From Planctomycetales bacterium (GTDB lineage: Bacteria > Planctomycetota > Planctomycetia > Planctomycetales > Planctomycetaceae): DNA of 6,553 nt. A program made the translations under genes and the position numbers. Below the pieces are notes generated by a model. The model made no database searches, was not told the DNA's origin, and was given only the letters and a program-made list of their open reading frames with translations. Location: the NCBI GenBank assembly GCA_020050375.1, contig JAGVKR010000384.1, positions 1-6,553 on the forward strand, written 5' to 3'. This document shows, piece by piece, positions 1 to 5,221 of the stretch; position 1 is the stretch's first letter; the number at the start of each line of letters is the position of its first letter.

Positions 1-1
1 C

Positions 2-259
2 TTCGCGCGGATCGCCGAGTTGCTTGGCGAAAATGTCGCCGGCATGAGCGAACAGGCGGCCGCCGAGCAGGCAATCGCCGCCGTCGAACGGCTCAAGACC
101 GACATCGGAATCCCCCAGCGGCTCCGCGACCTGGGAGTGACCGAAGACCAGTTGCCCGGCTTCGCGGAAAAATCGTTCGCCGTGAAGCGGATCCTGCGCG
201 TCAACCCGCGTGCGGTCACTCAGCAGGATCTCGAAGGAATACTGAGGGCCGCGTGGTAG
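2..259 (+). CDS. Iron-containing alcohol dehydrogenase, C-terminal part
   Basis: The reading frame is open from the left edge and ends at TAG 257-259, giving the last 85 residues of a protein whose start lies outside the window. The tail matches the C-terminal helical domain of iron-containing (group III) alcohol dehydrogenases: a helix with an AIAAVERL pattern, then DIGIPQRLRDLGV, an acidic linker (TEDQLPGF), then VNPRAVTQQDLEGILRAA. The NPR..t..Dl..IL ending is typical of the family. The metal-binding histidines and the NAD-binding Rossmann part lie upstream, so neither activity nor substrate can be judged. Family members are cytoplasmic and reduce aldehydes or oxidise alcohols with NAD(P). 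An in-frame ATG at 44 and a TTG at 20 exist, but both sit inside the conserved domain and are not plausible starts. The next gene begins 81 bases later, with no clear terminator between them. Confidence 0.85.
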   Translation, partial: FARIAELLGENVAGMSEQAAAEQAIAAVERLKTDIGIPQRLRDLGVTEDQLPGFAEKSFAVKRILRVNPRAVTQQDLEGILRAAW

Positions 260-340
260 GCAATCGATCGAGTCGATAAGAGATCGGGCGAAAAGAATTG
301 CTCTGTTACACCTGGACACAGAACGTCATAGGCACGACCA

Positions 341-1678
341 ATGATTCATTATCGCGCATTCGCCTTTGTCTTGTTGTTAGTGAGTCTGCCACATTTCGCG
401 GCAGCCGGTGACAATTGGCCGCAGTTCCGCGGTCCCGATGCGACCGGCGTCGCCGAGAACCCGCGGCTCCCCGATCATTGGACGGCGACCGAGAACGTCG
501 CCTGGAAAGCCAACGTGCCCGGCCGCGGCTGGGCCTCGCCCATTGTCTGGGGCGAGCAGGTGTTTCTGGCGACGGTCGTCAACACGGGTGAAACGCCGAC
601 GGCGAAGAAGGGTCTGTACTTCGGCGGCGAGCAGTCGAAGCCCCCCGAAACCGAGCATCTCTGGAAGGTGTATTGCCTGAGCCTCAAGGATGGTCACGTT
701 CTGTGGGAACAGACGGCGCATCGCGGTGTGCCGGCGACCCCGCTGCACATCAAGAACACGTATGCCTCCGAAACGCCCGTAACGGACGGCGAGCGGGTTT
801 ATGCGCTGTTCGGCAATTTGGGGGTGTTCTGCTTCGACATGGAAGGAAAACCGCTCTGGTCAAAGCCGATCGAGCCCAGGCGGATGCGCGCCGGCTGGGG
901 AACGGCCGCGTCGCCCGTCGTGCACGGCGACCGGTTCATCTATGTGAACGACAACGAGCAGGAGTCGTACATCACCGCTCTCGACAAACGCACGGGAGAC
1001 GAGCTGTGGCGCGTCTCCCGCGACGAAAAGAGCAACTGGGCGACCCCCTTCGTATGGCAAAACGAACTCCGCACCGAGATTGTGACGCCCGGAACAAGCA
1101 AGGTCCGCTCGTACGATCTCGACGGCAATCTGCTGTGGGATCTGAAGGGGATGTCGGTCATCACGATCGCAACCCCGTACGCCGTCAACGGTCTCTTGTA
1201 CGTCAGCTCCGGATACGTGCTCGATCCGAAGCAGCCGATGTACGCCATCCGTCCGGGGGGGAGTGGCGATCTGACGCTCGCCGGCGACGAGAAGTCCAGC
1301 GAGTTCGTCGCCTGGTCCAGCAAGCGCGGGGCCCCTTACAACCCCACGACACTCGTCTACCGCGACCGGCTGTATGTCCTCTACGACATGGGGCTGTTCG
1401 CCTGCTTTGACGCGCGGACGGGGCGCGAGATCTATGACCGCAAGCGAATCCCCAACGGCAAGGCGTTCACCGCTTCGCCGTGGGCTAACAACGGCAAGAT
1501 TTTCTGCCTCAATGAAGACGGCGTCACCTTCGTCATGGCGGCGAGTGACGAATTCGAAGTCCTGCACACGAACTCGCTCGGCGACGATGAAACGGCGCTC
1601 GCCACTCCCGCCATCGTCGGCGATCGCCTGCTGATCCGGACGGCGGAGAGCGTGTATTGCTTGCGCAAGCCGCAGTGA
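341..1678 (+). CDS. Secreted PQQ-like beta-propeller repeat protein
   Basis: This is a 445-residue exported protein. Residues 1-22 form a signal peptide (Arg5, hydrophobic core FAFVLLLVSL, then AAA before Gly23), and the mature chain starts with NWPQFRGP at 25-32. The body has repeated blade motifs of the form D-x-x-G-x-x-L-W: LSLKDGHVLWE (113-123), FDMEGKPLW (165-173), ALDKRTGDELW (213-223), YDLDGNLLW (258-266) and FDARTGREIY (356-365). These alternate with strands such as ASPIVWGEQVFL and ATPAIVGDRLLI. This is the PQQ_2/YncE-like propeller fold, expected to act in the periplasm. The fold is shared by quinoprotein dehydrogenases and by non-enzymatic scaffolds such as BamB. I see no cytochrome c CxxCH motif and no extra dehydrogenase domain, so PQQ binding is doubtful and the function unknown. 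The ATG at 341 is chosen because it yields the signal peptide; no good Shine-Dalgarno precedes it. Confidence 0.88.
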   Translation: MIHYRAFAFVLLLVSLPHFAAAGDNWPQFRGPDATGVAENPRLPDHWTATENVAWKANVPGRGWASPIVWGEQVFLATVVNTGETPTAKKGLYFGGEQSKPPETEHLWKVYCLSLKDGHVLWEQTAHRGVPATPLHIKNTYASETPVTDGERVYALFGNLGVFCFDMEGKPLWSKPIEPRRMRAGWGTAASPVVHGDRFIYVNDNEQESYITALDKRTGDELWRVSRDEKSNWATPFVWQNELRTEIVTPGTSKVRSYDLDGNLLWDLKGMSVITIATPYAVNGLLYVSSGYVLDPKQPMYAIRPGGSGDLTLAGDEKSSEFVAWSSKRGAPYNPTTLVYRDRLYVLYDMGLFACFDARTGREIYDRKRIPNGKAFTASPWANNGKIFCLNEDGVTFVMAASDEFEVLHTNSLGDDETALATPAIVGDRLLIRTAESVYCLRKPQ

Positions 1679-1744
1679 AACGGGAGTCGTGCTTCCTGGA
1701 AATCGAGATTGGCGGCTGTCGACAAGGTCTGGTACGATAACTGG

Positions 1745-1984
1745 ATGAAATCCATCAGCGTCGAAGAAATGCAACGCGACTTGCCGACCTACATCCGTCT
1801 TGTTCAGCACGGTGAGACGGTCGTGATCGTCGAGGCCCAACAGCCGGTCGCGGAATTGATACCTATCGAGAAGCCGCGTTCAAAGACTCGACCTTATGGA
1901 TTGTGTACCGGCGAATTTGAGGTGCCGGAAGGATTCGATGCTCCCCTGCCAAACGAGATTCTACACAGCGAGAGCGGCACCTGA
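1745..1984 (+). CDS. Phd/YefM-family antitoxin, orphaned, 3' end rewritten by deletion
   Basis: The gene encodes 79 residues. Residues 1-43 have the Phd/YefM fold: a start of the MKSISVEEMQRDLPTYI type, a GETVVIVEAQQPVAELIP strand-helix, then a proline/lysine linker. The C-terminal segment (PYGLCTGEFEVPEGFDAPLP) is the toxin-binding tail typical of antitoxins paired with VapC-like PIN toxins. In this family the N-terminal half binds the operator as a dimer, and the tail wraps the toxin. Homology appears to stop near NEIL (70-73). The last six residues (HSESGT) are toxin codons read in another frame, so the original stop is probably lost. The ATG at 1745 is preferred over a TTG at 1709 because the domain starts exactly there. 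There is no Shine-Dalgarno at normal distance, and a TACGAT hexamer ends 6 bases before the ATG. With the toxin dead, the protein could still act as a repressor or cross-neutralise a related toxin (inference). Confidence 0.8.
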   Translation: MKSISVEEMQRDLPTYIRLVQHGETVVIVEAQQPVAELIPIEKPRSKTRPYGLCTGEFEVPEGFDAPLPNEILHSESGT

Positions 1985-2151
1985 TTCGAAGTCTTGCTCT
2001 CGACGAGGCAAGCGTCACGCATCTTGCCGAATTGCCGCCTCTGCATCGGGATCCGTTCGATCGCATGTTGATTTGTCAGGCTCTCGAAAACGGTTTGTTG
2101 ATCGCCACGGCGGATGATGCGATTCGGGCATATGCCGTTCCAGACCTGTGA
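1963..2151 (+). pseudogene. VapC-like PIN-domain toxin, C-terminal remnant
   Basis: In the frame that ends at TGA 2149-2151 the sequence reads TQRERHLIRSLALDEAS, then VTHLAELPPLHRDPFDRML, then ICQALENGLLIATADDAIR and AYAVPDL, about 62 residues. This is the C-terminal half of a PIN-domain ribonuclease toxin of the VapC type. The HRDPFDRMLICQA helix and the TADDA strand, each carrying one of the later acidic metal ligands, are intact. The N-terminal half, with the DTH.FLW first aspartate and the conserved glutamate (about 65-70 residues by family length), is missing. There is no start codon or Shine-Dalgarno for this frame, and it overlaps the antitoxin's last codons out of frame. It cannot make an active nuclease. 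The absence of stops and the clear match in the remaining half suggest the loss is fairly recent. Confidence 0.8.
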
Positions 2152-2186
2152 TTGGCCCGATCCGCGGCCCACGTGTCGTCCCCAAC

Positions 2187-2218
2187 CGCCGACGCTGGCG
2201 AACTCCCGGACCTTCGGG
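2187..2218. repeat. Two tandem small GC hairpins in the spacer before the lactonase gene
   Basis: CGCC at 2187-2190 pairs with GGCG at 2197-2200, and CCCG at 2205-2208 pairs with CGGG at 2215-2218. Read on the plus strand, each stem can add a closing G-T pair, giving two 14-base hairpins with 4-base loops separated by AACT. They lie in the 153-base gap (2152-2304) between the dead toxin and the lactonase gene. There is no U-tract, so they do not look like an intrinsic terminator. The tandem arrangement is reminiscent of dispersed palindromic repeats, but no second copy is present in the window. The remainder of the gap holds no gene that I can support. Confidence 0.3.
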
Positions 2219-2291
2219 TAGCGTGTCCGAGCGATGACCAAACGTGCCAGAGCTGATTTTTCCATCAAGAATCGGGCGACGACGCCCACCC

Positions 2292-2295
2292 GGAG
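2292..2295 (+). promoter_or_regulatory. Shine-Dalgarno for the lactonase gene
   Basis: GGAG lies 9 bases before the ATG at 2305. This supports 2305 (or the adjacent in-frame ATG at 2308) as the start. It is the only gene here with a well-placed ribosome binding site. Confidence 0.5.
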
Positions 2296-2304
2296 ACCAA
2301 CCGC

Positions 2305-3477
2305 ATGATGACGCAAAAAATTGGCTCGATCGCGCTCTTCCTCACCGGTCTATTCACCACGATCTCTGCCTCTCCCGTGCGCGGTGACGACTTGCCCGGC
2401 CAATTGTGGGTCTACATCGGCAGCTATACGGGCGAGAACAGCACGGGGGTGTATGTCTCGCGCCTGGATCTCAAGACCGGGGCACTCGCGCCGGCCGAAG
2501 CGGCCGCCATCACGAAGAATCCCTCGTTTCTGGCGATCCATCCCAATCAGAAGTTTTTGTATTCGATCAGCGAGGTTTCGGACACCGACGGCAAGCCGAC
2601 CGGCGGCGTGAGCGCGTATGCCCTCGACCGGAAAACCGGAAAGCTGACGCTGCTGAATCAGCAATCGTCGGGGGGCGCGGGCCCGTGTCACATCAATATC
2701 GACAAGACCGGCAAGACGGCGCTCGTCGCCAATTACAGCGGCGGAAGCGTCGCGGCCCTGCCGATCGCCGCCGACGGATCGCTGAAACCCGCCGCGTCGA
2801 TCGTCCAGCACGCAGGTTCGAGCATCAACCCGGATCGGCAGAAAGAGCCGCACGCGCATTCGATCAATGTCGACTCGCAAAGCAAATTCGTCTTCGCCGC
2901 CGATCTGGGGATCGACAAGGTCCTCGTGTATCGCCTCGACGCCGCTAAGGCGTTGCTGACTCCCAACGATCCTCCCTCGGTTGGTGTCACGCCGGGCGCC
3001 GGCCCCAGACACTTCACGCTCCTGCCCGGGGAACGGTTCGCGTATGTGATCAACGAGATCGGCAACACGATCACGGCGTTTCGTTACGACTCGCAGAAGG
3101 GGACGTTGACCACAATCCAGGAAATCTCGACGATCCCCGAAGGCTACAAGGAAACGACGCACACTGCCGAAGTCGTCGCCCATCCCTCCGGGAAATTCGT
3201 GTACGGTTCCAACCGCGGACACGACAGCATCGCGATTTTTGCCGTCGACGCCGCGACGGGCCAACTGACGGCCAAAGGCCACCACTCCACCGGCGGCCAG
3301 ACGCCGCGGAATTTTGCGATCGACCCCTCTGGCACGTTCCTGCTGGCGGAAAACCAGGGAAGCAACTCGATCGTCGTGCTGCGGATCGACCCGAAAACCG
3401 GCGCGCTTTCGGAAACAGGCCATAAGCTTGAGGTCGGCTCGCCGGTGTGCGTGCGGATGGTGCCGGTGGCGAAATGA
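2305..3477 (+). CDS. Secreted lactonase-family (YbhE-like) seven-bladed beta-propeller protein
   Basis: The product has 390 residues. Residues 1-27 form a signal peptide (Lys5, hydrophobic IGSIALFLTGLFTTI, small residues near 21-23). The mature protein carries the repeats of the lactonase fold (Pfam Lactonase, PF10282): YIGSYTGENSTGVYV (37-51), NPSFLAIHPNQKFLYSISE (72-90), GPCHINIDKTGKTALVANY (126-144), EPHAHSINVD (181-190), GPRHFTLLPGERFAYVINE (233-251), HPSGKFVYGSNRGHDSIAIF (293-312) and PRNFAIDPSGTFLLAENQGS (334-353). Conserved polar residues at the propeller centre are present, including CHIN, PHAHS, PRH and the N-R-G-H group. Cytoplasmic relatives hydrolyse 6-phosphogluconolactone (Pgl/YbhE) or cyclise muconates. 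The signal peptide here places the protein outside the cytoplasm, so a pentose-phosphate role is unlikely, and it may act on an extracellular sugar lactone (inference). The length is normal for the secreted members. The DUF1697 remnant starts 31 bases after the stop. Confidence 0.88.
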   Translation: MMTQKIGSIALFLTGLFTTISASPVRGDDLPGQLWVYIGSYTGENSTGVYVSRLDLKTGALAPAEAAAITKNPSFLAIHPNQKFLYSISEVSDTDGKPTGGVSAYALDRKTGKLTLLNQQSSGGAGPCHINIDKTGKTALVANYSGGSVAALPIAADGSLKPAASIVQHAGSSINPDRQKEPHAHSINVDSQSKFVFAADLGIDKVLVYRLDAAKALLTPNDPPSVGVTPGAGPRHFTLLPGERFAYVINEIGNTITAFRYDSQKGTLTTIQEISTIPEGYKETTHTAEVVAHPSGKFVYGSNRGHDSIAIFAVDAATGQLTAKGHHSTGGQTPRNFAIDPSGTFLLAENQGSNSIVVLRIDPKTGALSETGHKLEVGSPVCVRMVPVAK

Positions 3478-3508
3478 GAGTGGGAGTCCGGTCCTGAGAA
3501 CAGCAACG

Positions 3509-3764
3509 ATGGCGCGTTACGTGGCCCTGCTGCGCGGGATCAATGTCGGGAACAACGCGCTCTCGATGGAGCGGCTGCGCGGACTCTGCGCCGAACTTGA
3601 GTTTCAGAACGTGCGGACGTACGTGCAGAGCGGGAACGTGCTGTTCGACGAGCGCGGTTCGGCATCCGGTTGCGCCAAGCGCCTGGAGTCTGTCGGTTCG
3701 CGCCACCACGCGGAACTGGAATACGGTGACGAAGCTCGTCGAACTGGCGGGGGCGGAGGCTTGA
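3509..3764 (+). pseudogene. DUF1697 family protein, internally deleted
   Basis: From the ATG at 3509 the frame reads MARYVALLRGINVGNN, then LSMERLRGLCAELEFQNVRT and YVQSGNVLFDE. This is the diagnostic N-terminus of DUF1697 (PF08002), a family of about 180 residues and unknown function. Homology fades after roughly 60 residues (SASGCAKRLES). The plus-one frame then reads RATTRNWNTVTKLVELAGAEA and stops at TGA 3762-3764; TxRNWnTv.KL.ELA is the family's C-terminal signature. So both ends survive in different frames, and the middle (about 100 codons by family length) is gone, with the junction near 3688-3700. The original frame runs through the C-terminal part out of frame to a stop at 3776-3778 and would give an 89-residue chimera with a glycine-rich end. 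A functional product is unlikely. It lies 31 bases after the lactonase gene with no strong ribosome binding site, so it was probably cotranscribed with that gene. Confidence 0.78.
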
Positions 3765-3794
3765 ATGTTCGGATCTGACCAAATGGGATTTTCG

Positions 3795-5090
3795 TTAGCC
3801 GACATTCGGCTGATCGTCTCGGATGAAGAACCAGAGTCCCGCGCCCATGAAACACAGCGCGCTGGCGACTCCCATGCTGACCTGCCATCCCCCGATGCCA
3901 AGTTCCTGCGAATCGACCCATTTGCTGATCAGCGGCGTCAGGTACGGGGCGGGAATGCCGCCGGCGTTGCCTCCGGTGTTGAGGATCGCAGCCGAAAGCC
4001 CGCCGCGCTTGCCGCCCAGCTCAACACCCGTCACCCAGAAGGAAGATTCACTTGCGCCGAGCGCTCCCATCGCCAGCGTGATGCACGAAACGGCCCAGGT
4101 CGCATTGTCGCTGGCGATCCCCATCGCGAGCAGGATCGCGCTGGCGAACATCCCACAGGCCGGTACGAGGGCCCGTCCGCGTTGCTTGCCGAGCTTCCAC
4201 TGCACGTAGTCTGCGAGCCCGCCCCCCGACATCATTCCTACCGCCATAGCGATCAAAGGAATCGTCGCGTAGAGCCGGCCGTCGTCCTTCCCCAGCTTGA
4301 GCACCGTGTCGAAGTAGTACTGGATCCAATAGAAGAGCATGTACTGGAAATAGCTGAGGGCCGCATAGCTCCCCATCAGCAGGCACATATTGCGATCGCG
4401 GAGCATCGCCAAAAAACCGCTCGCGGGGGACGACGAATTCGCTTCGACCCGCGTCCCCAGAATCAATTCCCGTTCCTGCTCGTTGACCGTCGGATGAGTA
4501 TCCGGCTGATCGGACGCGACGACTGTCCAGACGGCCGAGAGCAGAAGAGACGCGACCCCTCCGATCATGAATGCGGTGGGCCAGCCGAATCGGTCCATGA
4601 GGAATCCGAAGATGTAGAATGTCGACGCGATCGCGGCGGCCGCGGCGGCGGTGACCATGCCGTTCGCCACGCCGCGAGATTCATAGGGCATCCACAGCGA
4701 CACCATCCGGGCCGCGCTCGGATACATCGGCGCACTGACCACCCCCAGCAAAGATCGGATCAACCACAGCGCCGGAACAATCAGCGCGGGAAAATAACTT
4801 GTGAGTCCGGTCATCGGTACGAGCACGGCCGAGGCGAATCCCATCAGCATCAGGGCCCGTTTGGGGCCGATCCGATCGATCACCCACCCACCGGGGATCA
4901 TGCAGGCGGTGTACGCAATGAGAAACGCGGTATACACTGCTCCCATCTGGTCTTCCGGGATGCTGAACTCTTTCATCAAACGCTCGGCCCCGGCGACCGC
5001 GATGCTGTTGCGGTTGAAGTATCCGAGGCCGGAAAACGCGACCAGAAGCAGGACGATCCGCCAGCGAACGTTCGTTGGGCCTGTTTGCAT
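3795..5090 (-). CDS. Major facilitator superfamily transporter, ACS-like (organic anion) type
   Basis: The product is a 431-residue inner-membrane carrier with about 12 hydrophobic segments. Visible examples are at 12-33, 49-71, 79-97, 101-121, 142-164, 171-192, 236-260, 275-290, 308-326, 332-350, 364-388 and 401-423. The loop 2-3 signature GGWVIDRIGPKR (67-78) is the classical MFS motif, and a second version, GGGLADYVQWKLGKQRGR (289-306), lies at the matching place in the second half. The first helix ends GYFNRNSIAVAG, and NTGGNAGG (371-378) is typical of the anion:cation symporter family (glucarate, tartrate and phthalate carriers). In the first helix an Asn (26) stands where many ACS members have Asp, next to conserved Arg27. 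The substrate is not deducible. A longer frame opens at 5228, but its extra 46 residues are hydrophilic, resemble no MFS N-terminus and would overlap the divergent gene, so the start is set at 5090. A GGAA lies about 10 bases upstream. Confidence 0.87.
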   Translation of the reverse strand: MQTGPTNVRWRIVLLLVAFSGLGYFNRNSIAVAGAERLMKEFSIPEDQMGAVYTAFLIAYTACMIPGGWVIDRIGPKRALMLMGFASAVLVPMTGLTSYFPALIVPALWLIRSLLGVVSAPMYPSAARMVSLWMPYESRGVANGMVTAAAAAAIASTFYIFGFLMDRFGWPTAFMIGGVASLLLSAVWTVVASDQPDTHPTVNEQERELILGTRVEANSSSPASGFLAMLRDRNMCLLMGSYAALSYFQYMLFYWIQYYFDTVLKLGKDDGRLYATIPLIAMAVGMMSGGGLADYVQWKLGKQRGRALVPACGMFASAILLAMGIASDNATWAVSCITLAMGALGASESSFWVTGVELGGKRGGLSAAILNTGGNAGGIPAPYLTPLISKWVDSQELGIGGWQVSMGVASALCFMGAGLWFFIRDDQPNVG

Positions 5091-5183
5091 GACATTCGGT
5101 TCCGAACGGCGAAGTTGGAAGTCGCGTGAGTCGTCGTCACGGGAATGAGCGCAGCGGTTCGTCAACGAGCGTGGCAGGCAGAA

Positions 5184-5212
5184 TAGCCAGACCGTACTGG
5201 CACGTCTAGAAT
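5184..5212 (+). promoter_or_regulatory. Possible promoter of the M24 enzyme gene
   Basis: TAGCCA (5184-5189) and TAGAAT (5207-5212) are separated by 17 bases. The -10 matches the sigma-70 consensus at 5 of 6 positions and the -35 at 4 of 6. The ATG at 5222 lies 9 bases after the -10, and no Shine-Dalgarno is visible, so transcription would start almost at the start codon. This rests on consensus matching only. Confidence 0.3.
5186..5201. promoter_or_regulatory. Inverted repeat GCCAG-N6-CTGGC, candidate operator
   Basis: Perfect 5-base arms at 5186-5190 and 5197-5201 flank ACCGTA. The repeat overlaps the proposed -35 region of the M24 gene, within the control region shared with the divergent transporter. 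The size and spacing would suit a dimeric repressor, but no regulator gene is in the window and a chance match is quite possible. Confidence 0.25.
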
Positions 5213-5221
5213 GCGTCACAA

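Noticed and set aside
263..277. Inverted repeat ATCGA-N5-TCGAT after the alcohol dehydrogenase stop
   Set aside because: The stem is short and AT-containing, with no T-run; it is too weak to call a terminator.
303..321. CTGT/ACAG half-sites before the PQQ-like gene
   Set aside because: The arms are only 4 bases with an 11-base spacer, which is expected by chance.
1709..1744. TTG start giving the antitoxin 12 more residues
   Set aside because: The Phd-type domain begins at the ATG at 1745, and the extension overlaps a plausible -35/-10 pair.
860..1840. Minus-strand open frame (326 codons) across the PQQ-like gene and the antitoxin
   Set aside because: It crosses two well-supported plus-strand genes and has no recognisable motif; it is a codon-bias shadow.
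1894..2316. Minus-strand open frame (140 codons) over the toxin remnant and spacer
   Set aside because: It lies antisense to the recognisable PIN remnant and shows no domain. Only the spacer part is kept, as a possible repeat element.
2350..3423. Minus-strand open frame (357 codons) opposite the lactonase gene
   Set aside because: The composition is charged and low-complexity, with no domain. The plus-strand propeller repeats account for the sequence.
5095..5106. TTCGG-TT-CCGAA palindrome just upstream of the MFS start
   Set aside because: It is a 12-base match overlapping the likely ribosome binding region. It could affect translation, but nothing separates it from chance.
3765..5129. Long plus-strand open frame (454 codons) opposite the MFS gene
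   Set aside because: The translation is Arg/His/Gly-rich without any domain, and it mirrors the MFS gene, whose 12 helices and motifs are unmistakable. Such antisense frames are common in GC-rich DNA.
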